A stretch of DNA of 35,269 bases from Bacteroidales bacterium UBA3844 (GCA_002392915.1 DGHQ01000050.1:16464-51732), one strand, 5' to 3'. Shown: positions 8,026 to 17,464, counted from the stretch's first letter. Notes: generated by a model from the letters alone, not told the origin. Numbers and translations are program-made.

Positions 8026-9477
8026 CTACTTTTTTTGTTGTTTTCGCTTTATCAACTCTTCCTCCAAAATCTGATCCAATGACTCTGTGCTTATCTTCTT
8101 TGCTACAATTTTTCTCTCTTTGTCTAGCAGATATACTCCCGGCGTTACTGTTGCGTCGTAGAACTCCCAGAAATATGATTCTCTGTTTGGATCCCATACG
8201 TTCACCCAATCATACAACTTATGCTTGTCCAAGAAGTCGATCCACTCTTTCTTGTCTGTCTGTGTATAGCAGCAGAACACCTCAAATCCTTTATCCTTGT
8301 ACTTCACATAAACTGAATCATGCAACACTGGTGTGATTTTCTTACAGTGTCCGCAACTTGGTTCAAAGAAATATACCAACACAAACTCGTTCTTTCCCTC
8401 TGATGGACGCAAATCCTTCAACTGTATCTGTGTAGAGTCTATTCCACGCATTCTCAAGTTCTTGGCTGTCATTCCAATCATGTTGTAGCGGACTTTCTTG
8501 CACTCTGCCTTCAAATCCTCTATCCATGAAGAGTCTGCCCAATCAGCCTTGCCAGACAAGTAATACTTCTCTGCTATCTGATACCACATCTTGTCCATAC
8601 CCATCTGATTGCTCTTCAATCCGTAGTTCATCATCTTGCTAAGCATTGTCTGGTATGTCTCTTTGTTTCCTTCACTTTTCTGAATCAACACGTCAGCCGC
8701 AGCAAACAGGGAGTCTGGAATCGGAATCAATCTCGCCATATAGTTGTCCACCTTTCCTGGGAAATATGGAGTTCTCAACATACGTGGATCAGACAAATTG
8801 ATATTATCAAAGAAATGGTTCTTTGTAAACTGGTATCTTGCCATTGGTCTTGCTGTGTCTGGCAACTCGGCGAAATCCGGAATATCAACCGCTACCGTAC
8901 CTCTTACAAACTCAGAATAGAAAGTTCCCTTAGTCGTTTCGATCTCTTTCTTTTGGAATGCCTCTACCTCATCTGACAGTTTCTTCAATTTTGCCTCAAA
9001 TGTGACAGAGTCAATCTTTCCTGCTTTCTTGGCTTCAACGAAATCCTTACGCTCCTTATTCTTGTCAGACATAAACTTGACAAGTTTTGAGAAGTAGACC
9101 GACTCTTCTCCTTGAGTCACAACTGGTGTCAAGTCTGTAGTGTCTGCCTTTAGCTTGATGTTCTGATCTTTTCCTACCAGCAAATCAAAGAATTTATCCT
9201 GTTTGAAGTAGACAATATACATTCCCTCCTCCAATCTCTGCTTCTCCTTATCTTTTCTCTTGCTTCCGTCAAAGACCGCCACTCCCTTGCCATTAAACTG
9301 TGCAGTATCCTTGGAATATGTTTTTCCATTATAGTAGAATGCCAAAAACACCTTCGAAGTGTCTTTGATATCCGTCATCTTGACCTCAATACGATATGGC
9401 GCATCTTTAGGAGCAGTCGCCGCCAACGATACAAACGCACATATCAACGCCCAAAAAGAGAAAATTTTTCTTTTCAT
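8026..9477 (-). CDS. TlpA-like thioredoxin-fold protein, exported
   Basis: A 483-residue protein with a signal peptide (residues 1-20, cleaved near SLAATA). An N-terminal beta domain of the kind found before many Bacteroidota TlpA-like proteins is followed by a helical, charged middle region (residues 130-345). A C-terminal thioredoxin domain starts near residue 346 and carries the CxxC motif C375-GH-C378 in FFEPSCGHCKK. The likely role is thiol-disulfide exchange in the periplasm; the partner is unknown. CGHC is the eukaryotic PDI-type active site and is usual in this family. The promoter -7 box overlaps the end of the upstream aminopeptidase gene, so it is probably transcribed separately. 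Confidence 0.85.
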   Translation of the reverse strand: MKRKIFSFWALICAFVSLAATAPKDAPYRIEVKMTDIKDTSKVFLAFYYNGKTYSKDTAQFNGKGVAVFDGSKRKDKEKQRLEEGMYIVYFKQDKFFDLLVGKDQNIKLKADTTDLTPVVTQGEESVYFSKLVKFMSDKNKERKDFVEAKKAGKIDSVTFEAKLKKLSDEVEAFQKKEIETTKGTFYSEFVRGTVAVDIPDFAELPDTARPMARYQFTKNHFFDNINLSDPRMLRTPYFPGKVDNYMARLIPIPDSLFAAADVLIQKSEGNKETYQTMLSKMMNYGLKSNQMGMDKMWYQIAEKYYLSGKADWADSSWIEDLKAECKKVRYNMIGMTAKNLRMRGIDSTQIQLKDLRPSEGKNEFVLVYFFEPSCGHCKKITPVLHDSVYVKYKDKGFEVFCCYTQTDKKEWIDFLDKHKLYDWVNVWDPNRESYFWEFYDATVTPGVYLLDKERKIVAKKISTESLDQILEEELIKRKQQKK

Positions 9478-9505
9478 ATCTATCTGCCGTTTCTTTTAAT
9501 TTTCG

Positions 9506-9513
9506 CAAATGTA
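9506..9513 (-). promoter_or_regulatory. Candidate -7 box for the TlpA-like gene
   Basis: TACATTTG matches TAnnTTTG and sits 28 bases before the TlpA-like start, just inside the intergenic gap. No TTG is seen at the right distance upstream, so the call is moderate. Confidence 0.45.
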
Positions 9514-11265
9514 CTAAATAAAGTCTTTAGTTTGTACTTCAAGCCAAGCATTTTCTTCAACATTCAAAAAATTTGTTAATTTCTGCCTTACTTGTCTGTG
9601 ATAATCATTAAGCCATTTCTTCTCTTCGTTAGTCAATAATGATGTCTCTATCAATTTGCGATCATATGGACATAATGTCAAGGTTTCAAATTGCATAAAT
9701 TCTCCAAATTCAGTACTTTCCGCCTTTTTCACCGCCAACATATTTTCAATGCGGATTCCCCATTTTCCCGTGCGGTAAAGTCCTGGCTCATCTGTTATGA
9801 ACATTCCTTCCTTCAATTCACAATCCACACTTTTTTTGCTCATTGACTGTGGACCTTCGTGAACTCCTAAGAAATGTCCGACGCCATGCCCCGTACCGTG
9901 TCCATAGTTCAAACCTGCCTGCCACAAATATTGGCGAGCAAGTGTATCAATCTGAAAACCAACCGTTTTTGCAGGGAATTTCTGCATTTGGATGGCAATA
10001 TGTCCTTTCAAGACCAATGTATAATCTCTTTTTTGCTCTGTCGACGGTGCGTCTGTCAACGACACTGTCCTTGTGATATCTGTAGTGCCACCGAGGTAGT
10101 TTCCTCCTGTATCTATCAAAATGATATTGTCTGGAGTCAGCGTATAGTCACAACCTTTCTTGGCTGAATAGTGGACGATGGCTCCGTGATCTGCAAAACC
10201 AGCAATTGTATCAAAACTTTCACAGATATATTCAGACGAGTGTTTTCTCAGCTCAGCAATCTTCTCTGCCACATCAGTCTCATGCAATCCATTGTCTCGG
10301 TTTTTCTCCAGCCACATCAAAAGTCGTACAAGGGCAACACCGTCGTCTACCATAATTTTTCTTTCGCATTCCAATTGCGTATGATTCTTCACCGCCTTCA
10401 AATTTTCGATGAATTTTTCTGTCGACGCGACTTTTCCATTCAGCAGTTGCGACGTTGCGATGTTGCATTTTGCATTCTCAAGCAGAACCTGACTTTCAGA
10501 CAGATTTTTACGCAAATACTGTGCGAATAGTAAATATTGAGTTACATTTATGGCATTCGCATGCAAATATTCTAAGATTTCGTCTGTTATTTTGTCTGTG
10601 TCGACAAACAAAGTTGACTTTCCCTTTTCTATTATTAAATATGCATAGAAGATTGGAGTGCATAGAGCATCCGCGCCACGAAGATTCGTCACCCATGCCA
10701 CTTCATCAAGTGTGGAGACGAGCATCGCGTCTGCATTTCTAGATGCGAAAAACTTACGGCACTTTTCAATTTTTGATTTCACCGACTCTCCGGCATATTT
10801 CTCAGAATGAACAAATAATTTGGAATCCGACATTTTCGGTTGCTTGCCAAGCCACAACGATTCATACAGATTTTCATCATAGACGATCTTCACTCCAGCT
10901 CTCTTATATTCCGTCTCCTCCGACAGGGATGTTGTCCACGGATTAAGTGCAGCCACATTTTCAGGATTCAAAACAGATGCCAAAAAATCAGGTATCGAAC
11001 ATTCACTCTCCTGCTTTACCATACGTATTCCAGACGGTTTCAATTGTTCTGCCGCCTGCAGATAATATCTTGAGTCTGTCCAAAGAGCAGCGTCATTCTT
11101 GGTCACCACAAGGGTGCCGTTCGAGCCGTCGAACCCGCTCAAAAAAGAGCGTAGACAAAAGCAGTCGGCAGGGTATTCACTGAAATGAGGGTCACTGTCT
11201 CCGACGACAATCGCATCAACTCCCCTACTCGACATCAGCTCACGAATTTTTCCAATTTCAATCAT
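9514..11265 (-). CDS. pepP: Xaa-Pro aminopeptidase, M24B family
   Basis: A cytoplasmic metallopeptidase that removes an N-terminal residue preceding proline. I chose the start at MIEIGKIRELMSSRG (583 residues). An upstream in-frame ATG would add 14 residues, but that extension does not look like the family, and a candidate -7 box falls inside it. There are two N-terminal creatinase-like domains, with WTDSRYYLQAAEQL an M24B hallmark, followed by the pita-bread catalytic domain. The metal ligands are visible: D in IDTGGNY, D in GTTDITRT, H in GHGVGHF, E in TDEPGLY and E in IRIENML. Divergent from topA across a gap of about 100 bases. Confidence 0.92.
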   Translation of the reverse strand: MIEIGKIRELMSSRGVDAIVVGDSDPHFSEYPADCFCLRSFLSGFDGSNGTLVVTKNDAALWTDSRYYLQAAEQLKPSGIRMVKQESECSIPDFLASVLNPENVAALNPWTTSLSEETEYKRAGVKIVYDENLYESLWLGKQPKMSDSKLFVHSEKYAGESVKSKIEKCRKFFASRNADAMLVSTLDEVAWVTNLRGADALCTPIFYAYLIIEKGKSTLFVDTDKITDEILEYLHANAINVTQYLLFAQYLRKNLSESQVLLENAKCNIATSQLLNGKVASTEKFIENLKAVKNHTQLECERKIMVDDGVALVRLLMWLEKNRDNGLHETDVAEKIAELRKHSSEYICESFDTIAGFADHGAIVHYSAKKGCDYTLTPDNIILIDTGGNYLGGTTDITRTVSLTDAPSTEQKRDYTLVLKGHIAIQMQKFPAKTVGFQIDTLARQYLWQAGLNYGHGTGHGVGHFLGVHEGPQSMSKKSVDCELKEGMFITDEPGLYRTGKWGIRIENMLAVKKAESTEFGEFMQFETLTLCPYDRKLIETSLLTNEEKKWLNDYHRQVRQKLTNFLNVEENAWLEVQTKDFI

Positions 11266-11282
11266 ATCAATCAACAACTTTT

Positions 11283-11312
11283 CAAAAATATTCCAAAGAA
11301 AACGCAAAAATA
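11283..11312 (-). promoter_or_regulatory. Two candidate -7 boxes for the aminopeptidase
   Basis: TATTTTTG occurs twice on the minus strand, at 11305-11312 and 11283-11290, both matching TAnnTTTG. The first would give a leader of about 33 bases before the chosen start at 11265. Neither has a clear TTTG at the -33 position. Transcription from either supports the shorter protein. Confidence 0.4.
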
Positions 11313-11369
11313 TGAGTATATGAAAAATTTTTTGTCTTTCTTTGCAAAAAAGATTTTAGGTACGTTAAA

Positions 11370-13766
11370 ATGCACAAGAACTTAGTTATAGTTGAGTCTC
11401 CCGCAAAAGCGAAGACAATAGGCAAATTTTTAGGGAAGGATTTCGTGGTAAAATCGAGCTACGGACACATCCGCGACCTTAAAAAGAGTGGAATGTCCAT
11501 CAACTTGGACAACAACTACGAACCCATATATGAAATTCCCGACGACAAGAAGGAGCTCGTCAATGATTTGATCAAGGAGGCTAAAAACGCAGAGATCGTG
11601 TGGCTCGCATCCGATGAGGACCGCGAGGGAGAGGCTATCGCCTGGCACCTATTCAATGTACTGAAACTGAAGAAGGAAAACACACGTCGTATCGTATTCC
11701 ACGAAATCACCAAGACCGCCATTCTTCACGCAATTGAAAACCCACGTGACATCGACGAAAATCTGGTCTCAGCTCAGCAGGCACGACGTGTATTGGACAG
11801 AATCGTAGGTTTTGAGCTTTCTCCAGTACTCTGGAAAAAAGTGAGGCCATCACTGTCAGCGGGACGTGTGCAGTCGGTGACAGTGCGTCTTATCGTAGAC
11901 AGAGAAAAGGAGATTCAGAATTTCGTGAGTGAATCATCATTCAGAATACAAGCTATATTCACAGTTGTGGACAGCAAAGGAAAATCATCCACTCTTAAAG
12001 CTGAACTTCCACAAAGAATCAAGACAGAGGCTGAAGCAAGAGCATTTTTGGAGAAATGCAAAAATGCAGAGTTCAAGGTTTCCGACATCAGCGTGAAGCC
12101 AATCAAACGAGGCCCAGCCGCTCCATTCATCACATCAACATTACAACAGGAAGCGGCGCGTAAGCTTGGATTCTCAGTGAACATGACAATGTCGCTCGCG
12201 CAGCAACTATATGAGGCAGGACAGATTACATATATGCGTACCGATTCAGTAAATCTTTCCGATCTTGCCATCAACACAGCGAAAAAAGTAATCAGCGAAT
12301 CAATGGGCGAAAAATACTCTCAGCCACGTCGTTTTACAGCCAAAGCAAAAGGTGCTCAGGAGGCTCACGAGGCAATCCGCCCTACATATATAGAGAATCA
12401 AACAATTGAAGGCAACAACAACCTTCAAAAGCTATATGACCTCGTCTGGAAGCGTACAATCGCGTCGCAGATGGCCGACGCCGAGATCGAAAGGACAACT
12501 GTGACTATCGACTGTGGTGACGACACCTATAAATTCATCGCAGACGGTGAGGTCGTCAAATTTGACGGTTTCTTGAAAGTATATCAGGAGAGCAAAGAGA
12601 ACAACGAGGACAACAACACTTCCGTGCTTCCTCCACTCAACAAGGGAATGATTCTTTCAAAGCCTAAAGAGATCGATGCCACTGAACGTTTCACACAGCA
12701 TCCTCCACGCTACAGTGAGGCTTCCCTTGTGCACAAACTTGAAGAACTTGGTATCGGACGTCCTTCTACTTACGCACCGACCATCTCCACTATCCAGAAC
12801 AAGGAGTATGCGGAGAAACGCGACTTGGAAGGCAAGAAACGCAATTACCAGACTCTGGTGCTTAAAGACAACCAGATAACTGAGACTACAGAAACAGAAA
12901 CTTACGGTGCAGACAGAAAGAAACTCGTGCCAACAGACACCGCTATCGTGGTGAATGAGTTTTTGACCGAATACTTCCCTGACATTCTCGACTACAACTT
13001 CACAGCGAAGATTGAGAATAAGTTTGATGACGTGGCAGAAGGAAACATGAAGTGGGAAGATATGATCGACGACTTCTATCACAATTTCCACCCATTAGTG
13101 GAAGACGCGTCACAAATCAGCGAGAGAAAGAACGGAATGCGCAAGCTTGGTGTAGACCCAGTGAGTGGCAAAGAGGTTTTCGTGAAGATCGCACGCTTTG
13201 GAGCAATAGCTCAGATCGGAGCGACGGAAGACGAAGAGAAACCACGTTTTGCATCTCTACGCAAAAACCAGCATCTTGAAACCATCACTTTGGAAGAGGC
13301 ACTCGACCTGTTCAAACTTCCACGTACAGTCGGCACATACGAAGACTCTGAATTGGTGGTGGCAGTCGGACGATTTGGTCCATATATCAAACATAACGGC
13401 CAGGCATACTCACTTGCCAAGACTTACGATCCGCTTACGGTGACAAATGAAGAGTGTATAAAAATCATCGAAGCCAAACGAGAAGAGCAAAAGAACAAGG
13501 TGATCAATAAGTTTGACGACAACGGAGTGGAGATCGAGGTTCTCAACGGAAGATTCGGTCCTTACATAGCAAAAGACGGAGTCAACTACAAGATTGCCAA
13601 AGGAACTGACGCAAAAGCATTGACTTTAGATGACTGCCGCAAAATAATAGCGGAACAGGCAGACAAGGCTCCAGCTAAAAAGGCGAAAGCCACAAAGACT
13701 ACAAAAGCCTCAACTAAAACGGCAACAAAAACGAAAGCAAGCACAAAAAAGAGTGCTGAAAAATAA
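11370..13766 (+). CDS. topA: DNA topoisomerase I (type IA)
   Basis: A 798-residue enzyme that relaxes negative supercoils through a 5'-phosphotyrosine intermediate. The Toprim domain has E10 in VESPAKAKT and the acidic block SDEDREGE at residues 81-88. The active-site Tyr is Y288 in ITYMRTDS. The C-terminal part has topoisomerase repeat motifs (FGPYIKHNGQAYSL and FGPYIAKDGVNYKIA) in place of the zinc ribbons of E. coli TopA. It ends in a Lys/Thr/Ala-rich basic tail of about 30 residues, probably for DNA binding or strand passage. The terminator that follows and the divergent upstream gene suggest a single-gene transcript. Confidence 0.97.
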   Translation: MHKNLVIVESPAKAKTIGKFLGKDFVVKSSYGHIRDLKKSGMSINLDNNYEPIYEIPDDKKELVNDLIKEAKNAEIVWLASDEDREGEAIAWHLFNVLKLKKENTRRIVFHEITKTAILHAIENPRDIDENLVSAQQARRVLDRIVGFELSPVLWKKVRPSLSAGRVQSVTVRLIVDREKEIQNFVSESSFRIQAIFTVVDSKGKSSTLKAELPQRIKTEAEARAFLEKCKNAEFKVSDISVKPIKRGPAAPFITSTLQQEAARKLGFSVNMTMSLAQQLYEAGQITYMRTDSVNLSDLAINTAKKVISESMGEKYSQPRRFTAKAKGAQEAHEAIRPTYIENQTIEGNNNLQKLYDLVWKRTIASQMADAEIERTTVTIDCGDDTYKFIADGEVVKFDGFLKVYQESKENNEDNNTSVLPPLNKGMILSKPKEIDATERFTQHPPRYSEASLVHKLEELGIGRPSTYAPTISTIQNKEYAEKRDLEGKKRNYQTLVLKDNQITETTETETYGADRKKLVPTDTAIVVNEFLTEYFPDILDYNFTAKIENKFDDVAEGNMKWEDMIDDFYHNFHPLVEDASQISERKNGMRKLGVDPVSGKEVFVKIARFGAIAQIGATEDEEKPRFASLRKNQHLETITLEEALDLFKLPRTVGTYEDSELVVAVGRFGPYIKHNGQAYSLAKTYDPLTVTNEECIKIIEAKREEQKNKVINKFDDNGVEIEVLNGRFGPYIAKDGVNYKIAKGTDAKALTLDDCRKIIAEQADKAPAKKAKATKTTKASTKTATKTKASTKKSAEK

Positions 13767-13773
13767 TATATAT

Positions 13774-13811
13774 TCAGTATCGGCGGGCACCGTCGATACT
13801 GATTTGATTTT
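13774..13811 (+). terminator. Intrinsic terminator after topA
   Basis: A 13-bp stem (TCAGTATCGGCGG with CCGTCGATACTGA, one G-U pair) and a 3-base loop GCA, followed by TTTGATTTT. It starts 7 bases after the topA stop. Confidence 0.8.
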
Positions 13812-13840
13812 AATAAATTGACATTTTACACTCTAAAGAT

Positions 13841-14416
13841 ATGGCAAATACAATGATTCCGGCATGCGTACAAGACGAGAGAAACAGCAAAGTGCTACGC
13901 ATCGGGTTCGTGACTGATGAGACAATTTCTAAGATGGAGAATTCCAAAGTCGTTATGCTCCACAATCCAGCGACAGGCTCTGACGAGAATGTGCTTGCGG
14001 GAGAATACAACGACACTATGGAGGTGGCTGAGATCCAAAAATCAGCAGCTGGCGACAGTGTGCTTATCCAAGCACTTCCAAAGGGTTCAACCACAGGTGC
14101 CAACCAATTCCTTGGCTCAAAGAATGTGAAAGATCTTGCTTTCCTCACTGAACTTCAGGACTTCATTGAGAAACGTCACGCAGAGATGCCAGAAGGCTCA
14201 TACACAACGAAGCTTTTCAAAGGTGGCGCGGCTAAGATGTGTAAGAAGGTAGGAGAAGAGACTATCGAGGCGATCGTAGAGGCAATGAACGGCACAAACG
14301 ACCAGTTTATCTACGAATGTTCCGACATGATCTACCACCTTATCGTATTGCTAACAAGCAAGGGCATCAGAATCGAGGATTTGGCAAGAGAGCTAAAAGC
14401 CAGACACAAAGGATAA
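13841..14416 (+). CDS. HisE-type pyrophosphohydrolase with degenerate HisI domain
   Basis: A 191-residue protein that lines up end to end with bifunctional HisIE. The C-terminal half (residues 100-190) is an intact HisE/MazG-like phosphoribosyl-ATP pyrophosphohydrolase, with SYTTKLF, KVGEET (E139, E140, E143), E159 and SDMIYHLIVLL (D162, H166) as the Mg-binding helices. The N-terminal half keeps the HisI start (IPACVQDERNSKVLRIGF) and its fold-length, but the catalytic signatures are gone. The FSRTK segment reads MLHNPA; the DCDNDT metal site reads SAAGDS; the CHxGxxSCF site reads STTGANQFLG. No other histidine gene is near; it lies between topA and dacB. The HisE half may serve histidine synthesis or clean up another nucleotide. 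Confidence 0.8.
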   Translation: MANTMIPACVQDERNSKVLRIGFVTDETISKMENSKVVMLHNPATGSDENVLAGEYNDTMEVAEIQKSAAGDSVLIQALPKGSTTGANQFLGSKNVKDLAFLTELQDFIEKRHAEMPEGSYTTKLFKGGAAKMCKKVGEETIEAIVEAMNGTNDQFIYECSDMIYHLIVLLTSKGIRIEDLARELKARHKG

Positions 14417-14446
14417 TGCGGAATTCACAATGCTGAATGCATAATT

Positions 14447-14479
14447 GAGGATTGCAAAGGGATTTTCCCCTGCATCCTC
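14447..14479 (+). repeat. Imperfect hairpin in intergenic repeat remnant
   Basis: GAGGATTGCAAAGGG pairs imperfectly with CCCCTGCATCCTC across a short T-rich loop. It is preceded by AATTCACAATGCTGAATG and CATAATTG, which resemble the AT-rich repeats around the toxin-antitoxin genes at 26-27 kb. It may be a repeat remnant or a weak terminator; no T-run follows the stem. Confidence 0.35.
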
Positions 14480-14538
14480 CATTTCCGTTAGCTCAGAATG
14501 GCAAACGGACTTTTTATTAGCGACTAACATATATCGAA

Positions 14539-15951
14539 ATGAAGAAATTATTACTTATCATATTGTCTCTTATAAGTGTGATCGCAAACGCACAGGACCT
14601 CCATCCTGCAGTAAAGACATTTGTCGATTCTCCCGGACTTCACAATGCAGGTGTTGGAATACTGATCAAGAATGTGGAGACGGGAGAAACGGTCGCTGAA
14701 TACAGAAGAAACACCAATCTGATCCCAGCGTCGATCACCAAACTTATCACTACTGCCACTGCATTGGAAGTGTTTTCCGACACTTTCAAATTCGAGACGA
14801 AAGTAGTGATGGAGGGACATCTCACTAAAGATTCCACTTTGCATGGCAACATTTACGTTGTCGGAGGCGGAGATCCGTCGATCGCATCCAAATACAACAA
14901 ACAGCCTAATGATTTCTTCACAAATGCAGCCAATGCTGTCCGCAATGCAGGGATCAAGAAAGTAGACGGTGCTGTGATAGGCGACGCGAGCCTTTACGCC
15001 CAATGCGCGCAGATGCCCATCTGGCTTGTGGAAGATATAGGCACCTACTATGCCCCTACTCCGTCGGCAATCTGTGCCTACGACAATATGATCCGCATCT
15101 ACGTCAACAATTCAGCAGAGGATTCTGTTGCAAGAGTGGTGAACACAGTGCCCAAGACCAACCTTCTTGACGTGAAGCTGATCAATAAAGACACTCCATA
15201 CAGAATAATGTCGACAGACTTCTCATGGAACAAGACAATTGAAGGTCCGTTCGCTGTTGGCAAAATGCAGGAGATACAGTCGGAAAATCCGGAGCCCGCG
15301 CTATTCGTGGCAGACGCAATTGAGCAACAATTGAAAGATTCAGGAGTAGTGTTCACTAAAAAAGCCTCAACAACAAGAATAGAGCAGTTTGCTAAATCAG
15401 ACTCATGCAAACTTCTCTACACACACTACTCCGCCCCACTGTCGGAGCTATGCCGCGCCACAAACTACAACAGCATCAACCTATATGCTGAAAACATATT
15501 CCTTCATTTAGGACTACGCAATAGCTACACTTCATCATACCCCAAAGCCATTTCTTCCTCATTCGGATGGTGGAACGCTCATGGAGTGAACGCGAAAGGA
15601 GTGTATCAGGTGGATGGTTCGGGACTCAGCATGAAGAATGCGATTAATCCGAACTTCTTTGTCGACATGCTGATATACATGAAAAAGAAAAGCAAATTTT
15701 TCCCTGCTTTCTATGCATCATTGCCGACATGCGGAGTCAATGGCACAGTGAAGAGTTTTCTTGCCAACACCCCTCTTAAAGGCAAAGCTCACTTCAAAAG
15801 CGGAAGTATGGAGAGAGTACAGAACTATGCGGGTTATGTGGAGCACAACGGCAAGACATACGCAGTCTGCCTGATGGTAAACAATTTCTCATGCCAGCGT
15901 GGAGAATTGCGAGTGAAGATGGGAAATATGCTAAAAGATATTTTCAAATAA
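14539..15951 (+). CDS. dacB: D-alanyl-D-alanine carboxypeptidase/endopeptidase (PBP4, S13)
   Basis: A 470-residue periplasmic penicillin-binding protein that trims or cleaves peptidoglycan peptides. The signal peptide covers residues 1-19 and ends at ANAQ. The three active-site motifs are present: SxxK as S65-IT-K68 in IPASITK, SxN as S312-I-N314, and KSG at residues 420-422 in place of the classical KTG. The length and the insertion between the first two motifs fit family S13 (PBP4). A hairpin with a T-run follows the stop. It lies about 120 bases after the HisE-like gene with no clear promoter of its own visible. Confidence 0.93.
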   Translation: MKKLLLIILSLISVIANAQDLHPAVKTFVDSPGLHNAGVGILIKNVETGETVAEYRRNTNLIPASITKLITTATALEVFSDTFKFETKVVMEGHLTKDSTLHGNIYVVGGGDPSIASKYNKQPNDFFTNAANAVRNAGIKKVDGAVIGDASLYAQCAQMPIWLVEDIGTYYAPTPSAICAYDNMIRIYVNNSAEDSVARVVNTVPKTNLLDVKLINKDTPYRIMSTDFSWNKTIEGPFAVGKMQEIQSENPEPALFVADAIEQQLKDSGVVFTKKASTTRIEQFAKSDSCKLLYTHYSAPLSELCRATNYNSINLYAENIFLHLGLRNSYTSSYPKAISSSFGWWNAHGVNAKGVYQVDGSGLSMKNAINPNFFVDMLIYMKKKSKFFPAFYASLPTCGVNGTVKSFLANTPLKGKAHFKSGSMERVQNYAGYVEHNGKTYAVCLMVNNFSCQRGELRVKMGNMLKDIFK

Positions 15952-15961
15952 TCACATTCCT

Positions 15962-15995
15962 GTAGAGACGGTGTGAACACCGTCTCTTTGTTTTT
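15962..15995 (+). terminator. dacB terminator formed by a GTAG-headed palindrome
   Basis: AGAGACGGTG and CACCGTCTCT form a perfect 10-bp stem with loop TGAA, followed by TTGTTTTT, starting 12 bases after the dacB stop. The stem is preceded by GTAG (15962-15965, overlapping the stem by AG), and an inverted CTAC lies at 16005-16008 inside CGTCCCTAC. The GTAG head and shape match REP elements, so a repeat may have been taken over as a terminator. Confidence 0.7.
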
Positions 15996-16009
15996 ACAGC
16001 GTCCCTACA

Positions 16010-16288
16010 TCAATATTTCTCAATCTCCACACTTTCCACAAATTTCGCCTTGATTTCCCCTAATTTCTTGAAATTGTCTGTGGCAGTATGGATTTTCTGA
16101 GCCTCATCACTATCCCATTTTTCAAGCAATAAGACAGTGTTAGCGTCGTCGACAGGCAAGAAATAATCATATTGCATATTTCCCGGTTCGACGCGGCTGT
16201 TCTCAGCAATCTTTTCCATCTTTACAGCCGCCATAAAAGCATCACGTTGACCATCTTTGCAATGGTAATAAACAATCATTGTCAGCAT
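16010..16288 (-). CDS. ABM-family putative quinol monooxygenase
   Basis: A 92-residue protein of the antibiotic biosynthesis monooxygenase (dimeric alpha-beta barrel) fold. The pattern is a first strand MIVYYHCKDGQRDAF, then EPGNMQYDYFLPVDDANTVLLLEKWDSDEA, then a helix with HTATDNFKKLGE. These cofactor-free proteins oxidise quinols or other aromatics, but many have no known substrate. A second ATG three codons in (MIVYY) is as likely a start as the one given. It is convergent with dacB and divergent from the lipoprotein gene, so it is probably a single-gene unit. Confidence 0.8.
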   Translation of the reverse strand: MLTMIVYYHCKDGQRDAFMAAVKMEKIAENSRVEPGNMQYDYFLPVDDANTVLLLEKWDSDEAQKIHTATDNFKKLGEIKAKFVESVEIEKY

Positions 16289-16536
16289 AGTTCATCAGTT
16301 TTAATTTGTTGTAAAGATATGGAAAAACTGTATGACATATATTCTTGGCTCTAATAAAAAGCTTTTGACATTTATAAATCTCACATTTTTCTCTCCCATG
16401 AAAAGTCATTCGACATATAGACCAATATTCATGACAGATTAGAGCTCTATTTTCATTATTCTCTATTAAAATTTGGAGGTTTCTTATCAATCCAATATAT
16501 TCGCACCGCTATTTTTTTAACAAAAAACTCAAAAAG

Positions 16537-17412
16537 ATGAAATCATTAAAAATTTTACTTTTATTTCTGGTCAGTACAATATTTTTGTGTAATTGCAAAG
16601 ATGAAAAAGAAGAAGAAAACGAGTTATTTTCTATAGTCCGCAAATGGTATTGGATTGATGACACTTCTGGGATCATATCGATATGGGACTTTTCTGAAGA
16701 TTCGTTTACATATTATCAATACGATAAAGTTTTGAGCACATTAACAATACGAAATGGCAATTACATCTTCGATGGATCACACTTGTCTACTACTAATATC
16801 GTATCAAGAACAATTGAAAATAATGTTTACACAAGTCTTGACAGCATTAGTGCAAAACAGTATAATGCAAATTATGTAGGAGACCCCCAGGCAGTGCCAG
16901 ATCTTATTATAGGATCGTACTTGTATAAGGCCGTCATTGACTTTAATCCTTATCCCTATGAGAAAAGCATTTCAGATATGATTGAAAATGCCAACAAAGA
17001 CGAATCATATATACGCACAATGGAAGTCAATGCTGGAGATACTGTTAGAGTAATAATTTCAGAAGACAAAGCTGATGGATTTAAAAGGCAATGGTATGAC
17101 ATGCCAATAAATTCAGTGTCCATAAAAGATAACAATCAAACCGTAGAACTTCAGATTTTTAATAGTCTCGTAAGTCTAACAAATAATACTCCTTGTTTGG
17201 TATATAAGAAAAACAGATATGGCAAGGAATCATATGAAACAATTTCTTTGACAGAAGCATCATCGTTATCTGACGACAATTCTCTTTTCAGTTATGAAAT
17301 CATATTATACTTAGATGTAGACGCAAAAGAGAAATTCACCATTTCTTCACCAGAAAGATATTTCACCTGGTTAAAAAAAGAGAATGTTATAATTCATTTT
17401 GTAAAACTATAG
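16537..17412 (+). CDS. Lipoprotein of unknown function
   Basis: A 291-residue protein with a lipoprotein signal peptide: the hydrophobic segment at residues 5-18 ends in FLCNC, and the following KDEKEEENE is a charged surface-export-like stretch as seen in Bacteroidota lipoproteins. The rest is rich in aromatic residues, Ser and Asn, in alternating patterns that suggest a beta-sandwich or barrel. I recognise no domain. Residues 23-100 (KWYWIDDTSGIISIWDFSED) loosely recall lipocalin-like families. A terminator follows, and the next gene has its own promoter, so no functional link with it is shown. The gene is AT-rich compared with topA and dacB. Confidence 0.75.
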   Translation: MKSLKILLLFLVSTIFLCNCKDEKEEENELFSIVRKWYWIDDTSGIISIWDFSEDSFTYYQYDKVLSTLTIRNGNYIFDGSHLSTTNIVSRTIENNVYTSLDSISAKQYNANYVGDPQAVPDLIIGSYLYKAVIDFNPYPYEKSISDMIENANKDESYIRTMEVNAGDTVRVIISEDKADGFKRQWYDMPINSVSIKDNNQTVELQIFNSLVSLTNNTPCLVYKKNRYGKESYETISLTEASSLSDDNSLFSYEIILYLDVDAKEKFTISSPERYFTWLKKENVIIHFVKL

Positions 17413-17425
17413 TTTAATATTCCAT

Positions 17426-17464
17426 ACCGGTTGAGTTAGATGATAACCCAACCGGTTTCTTTAT
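17426..17464 (+). terminator. Intrinsic terminator after the lipoprotein gene
   Basis: ACCGGTTG and CAACCGGT form an 8-bp stem that continues inward as GTTA/TAAC after a mismatch, followed by TTCTTTAT. It lies 13 bases after the stop. Confidence 0.75.
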
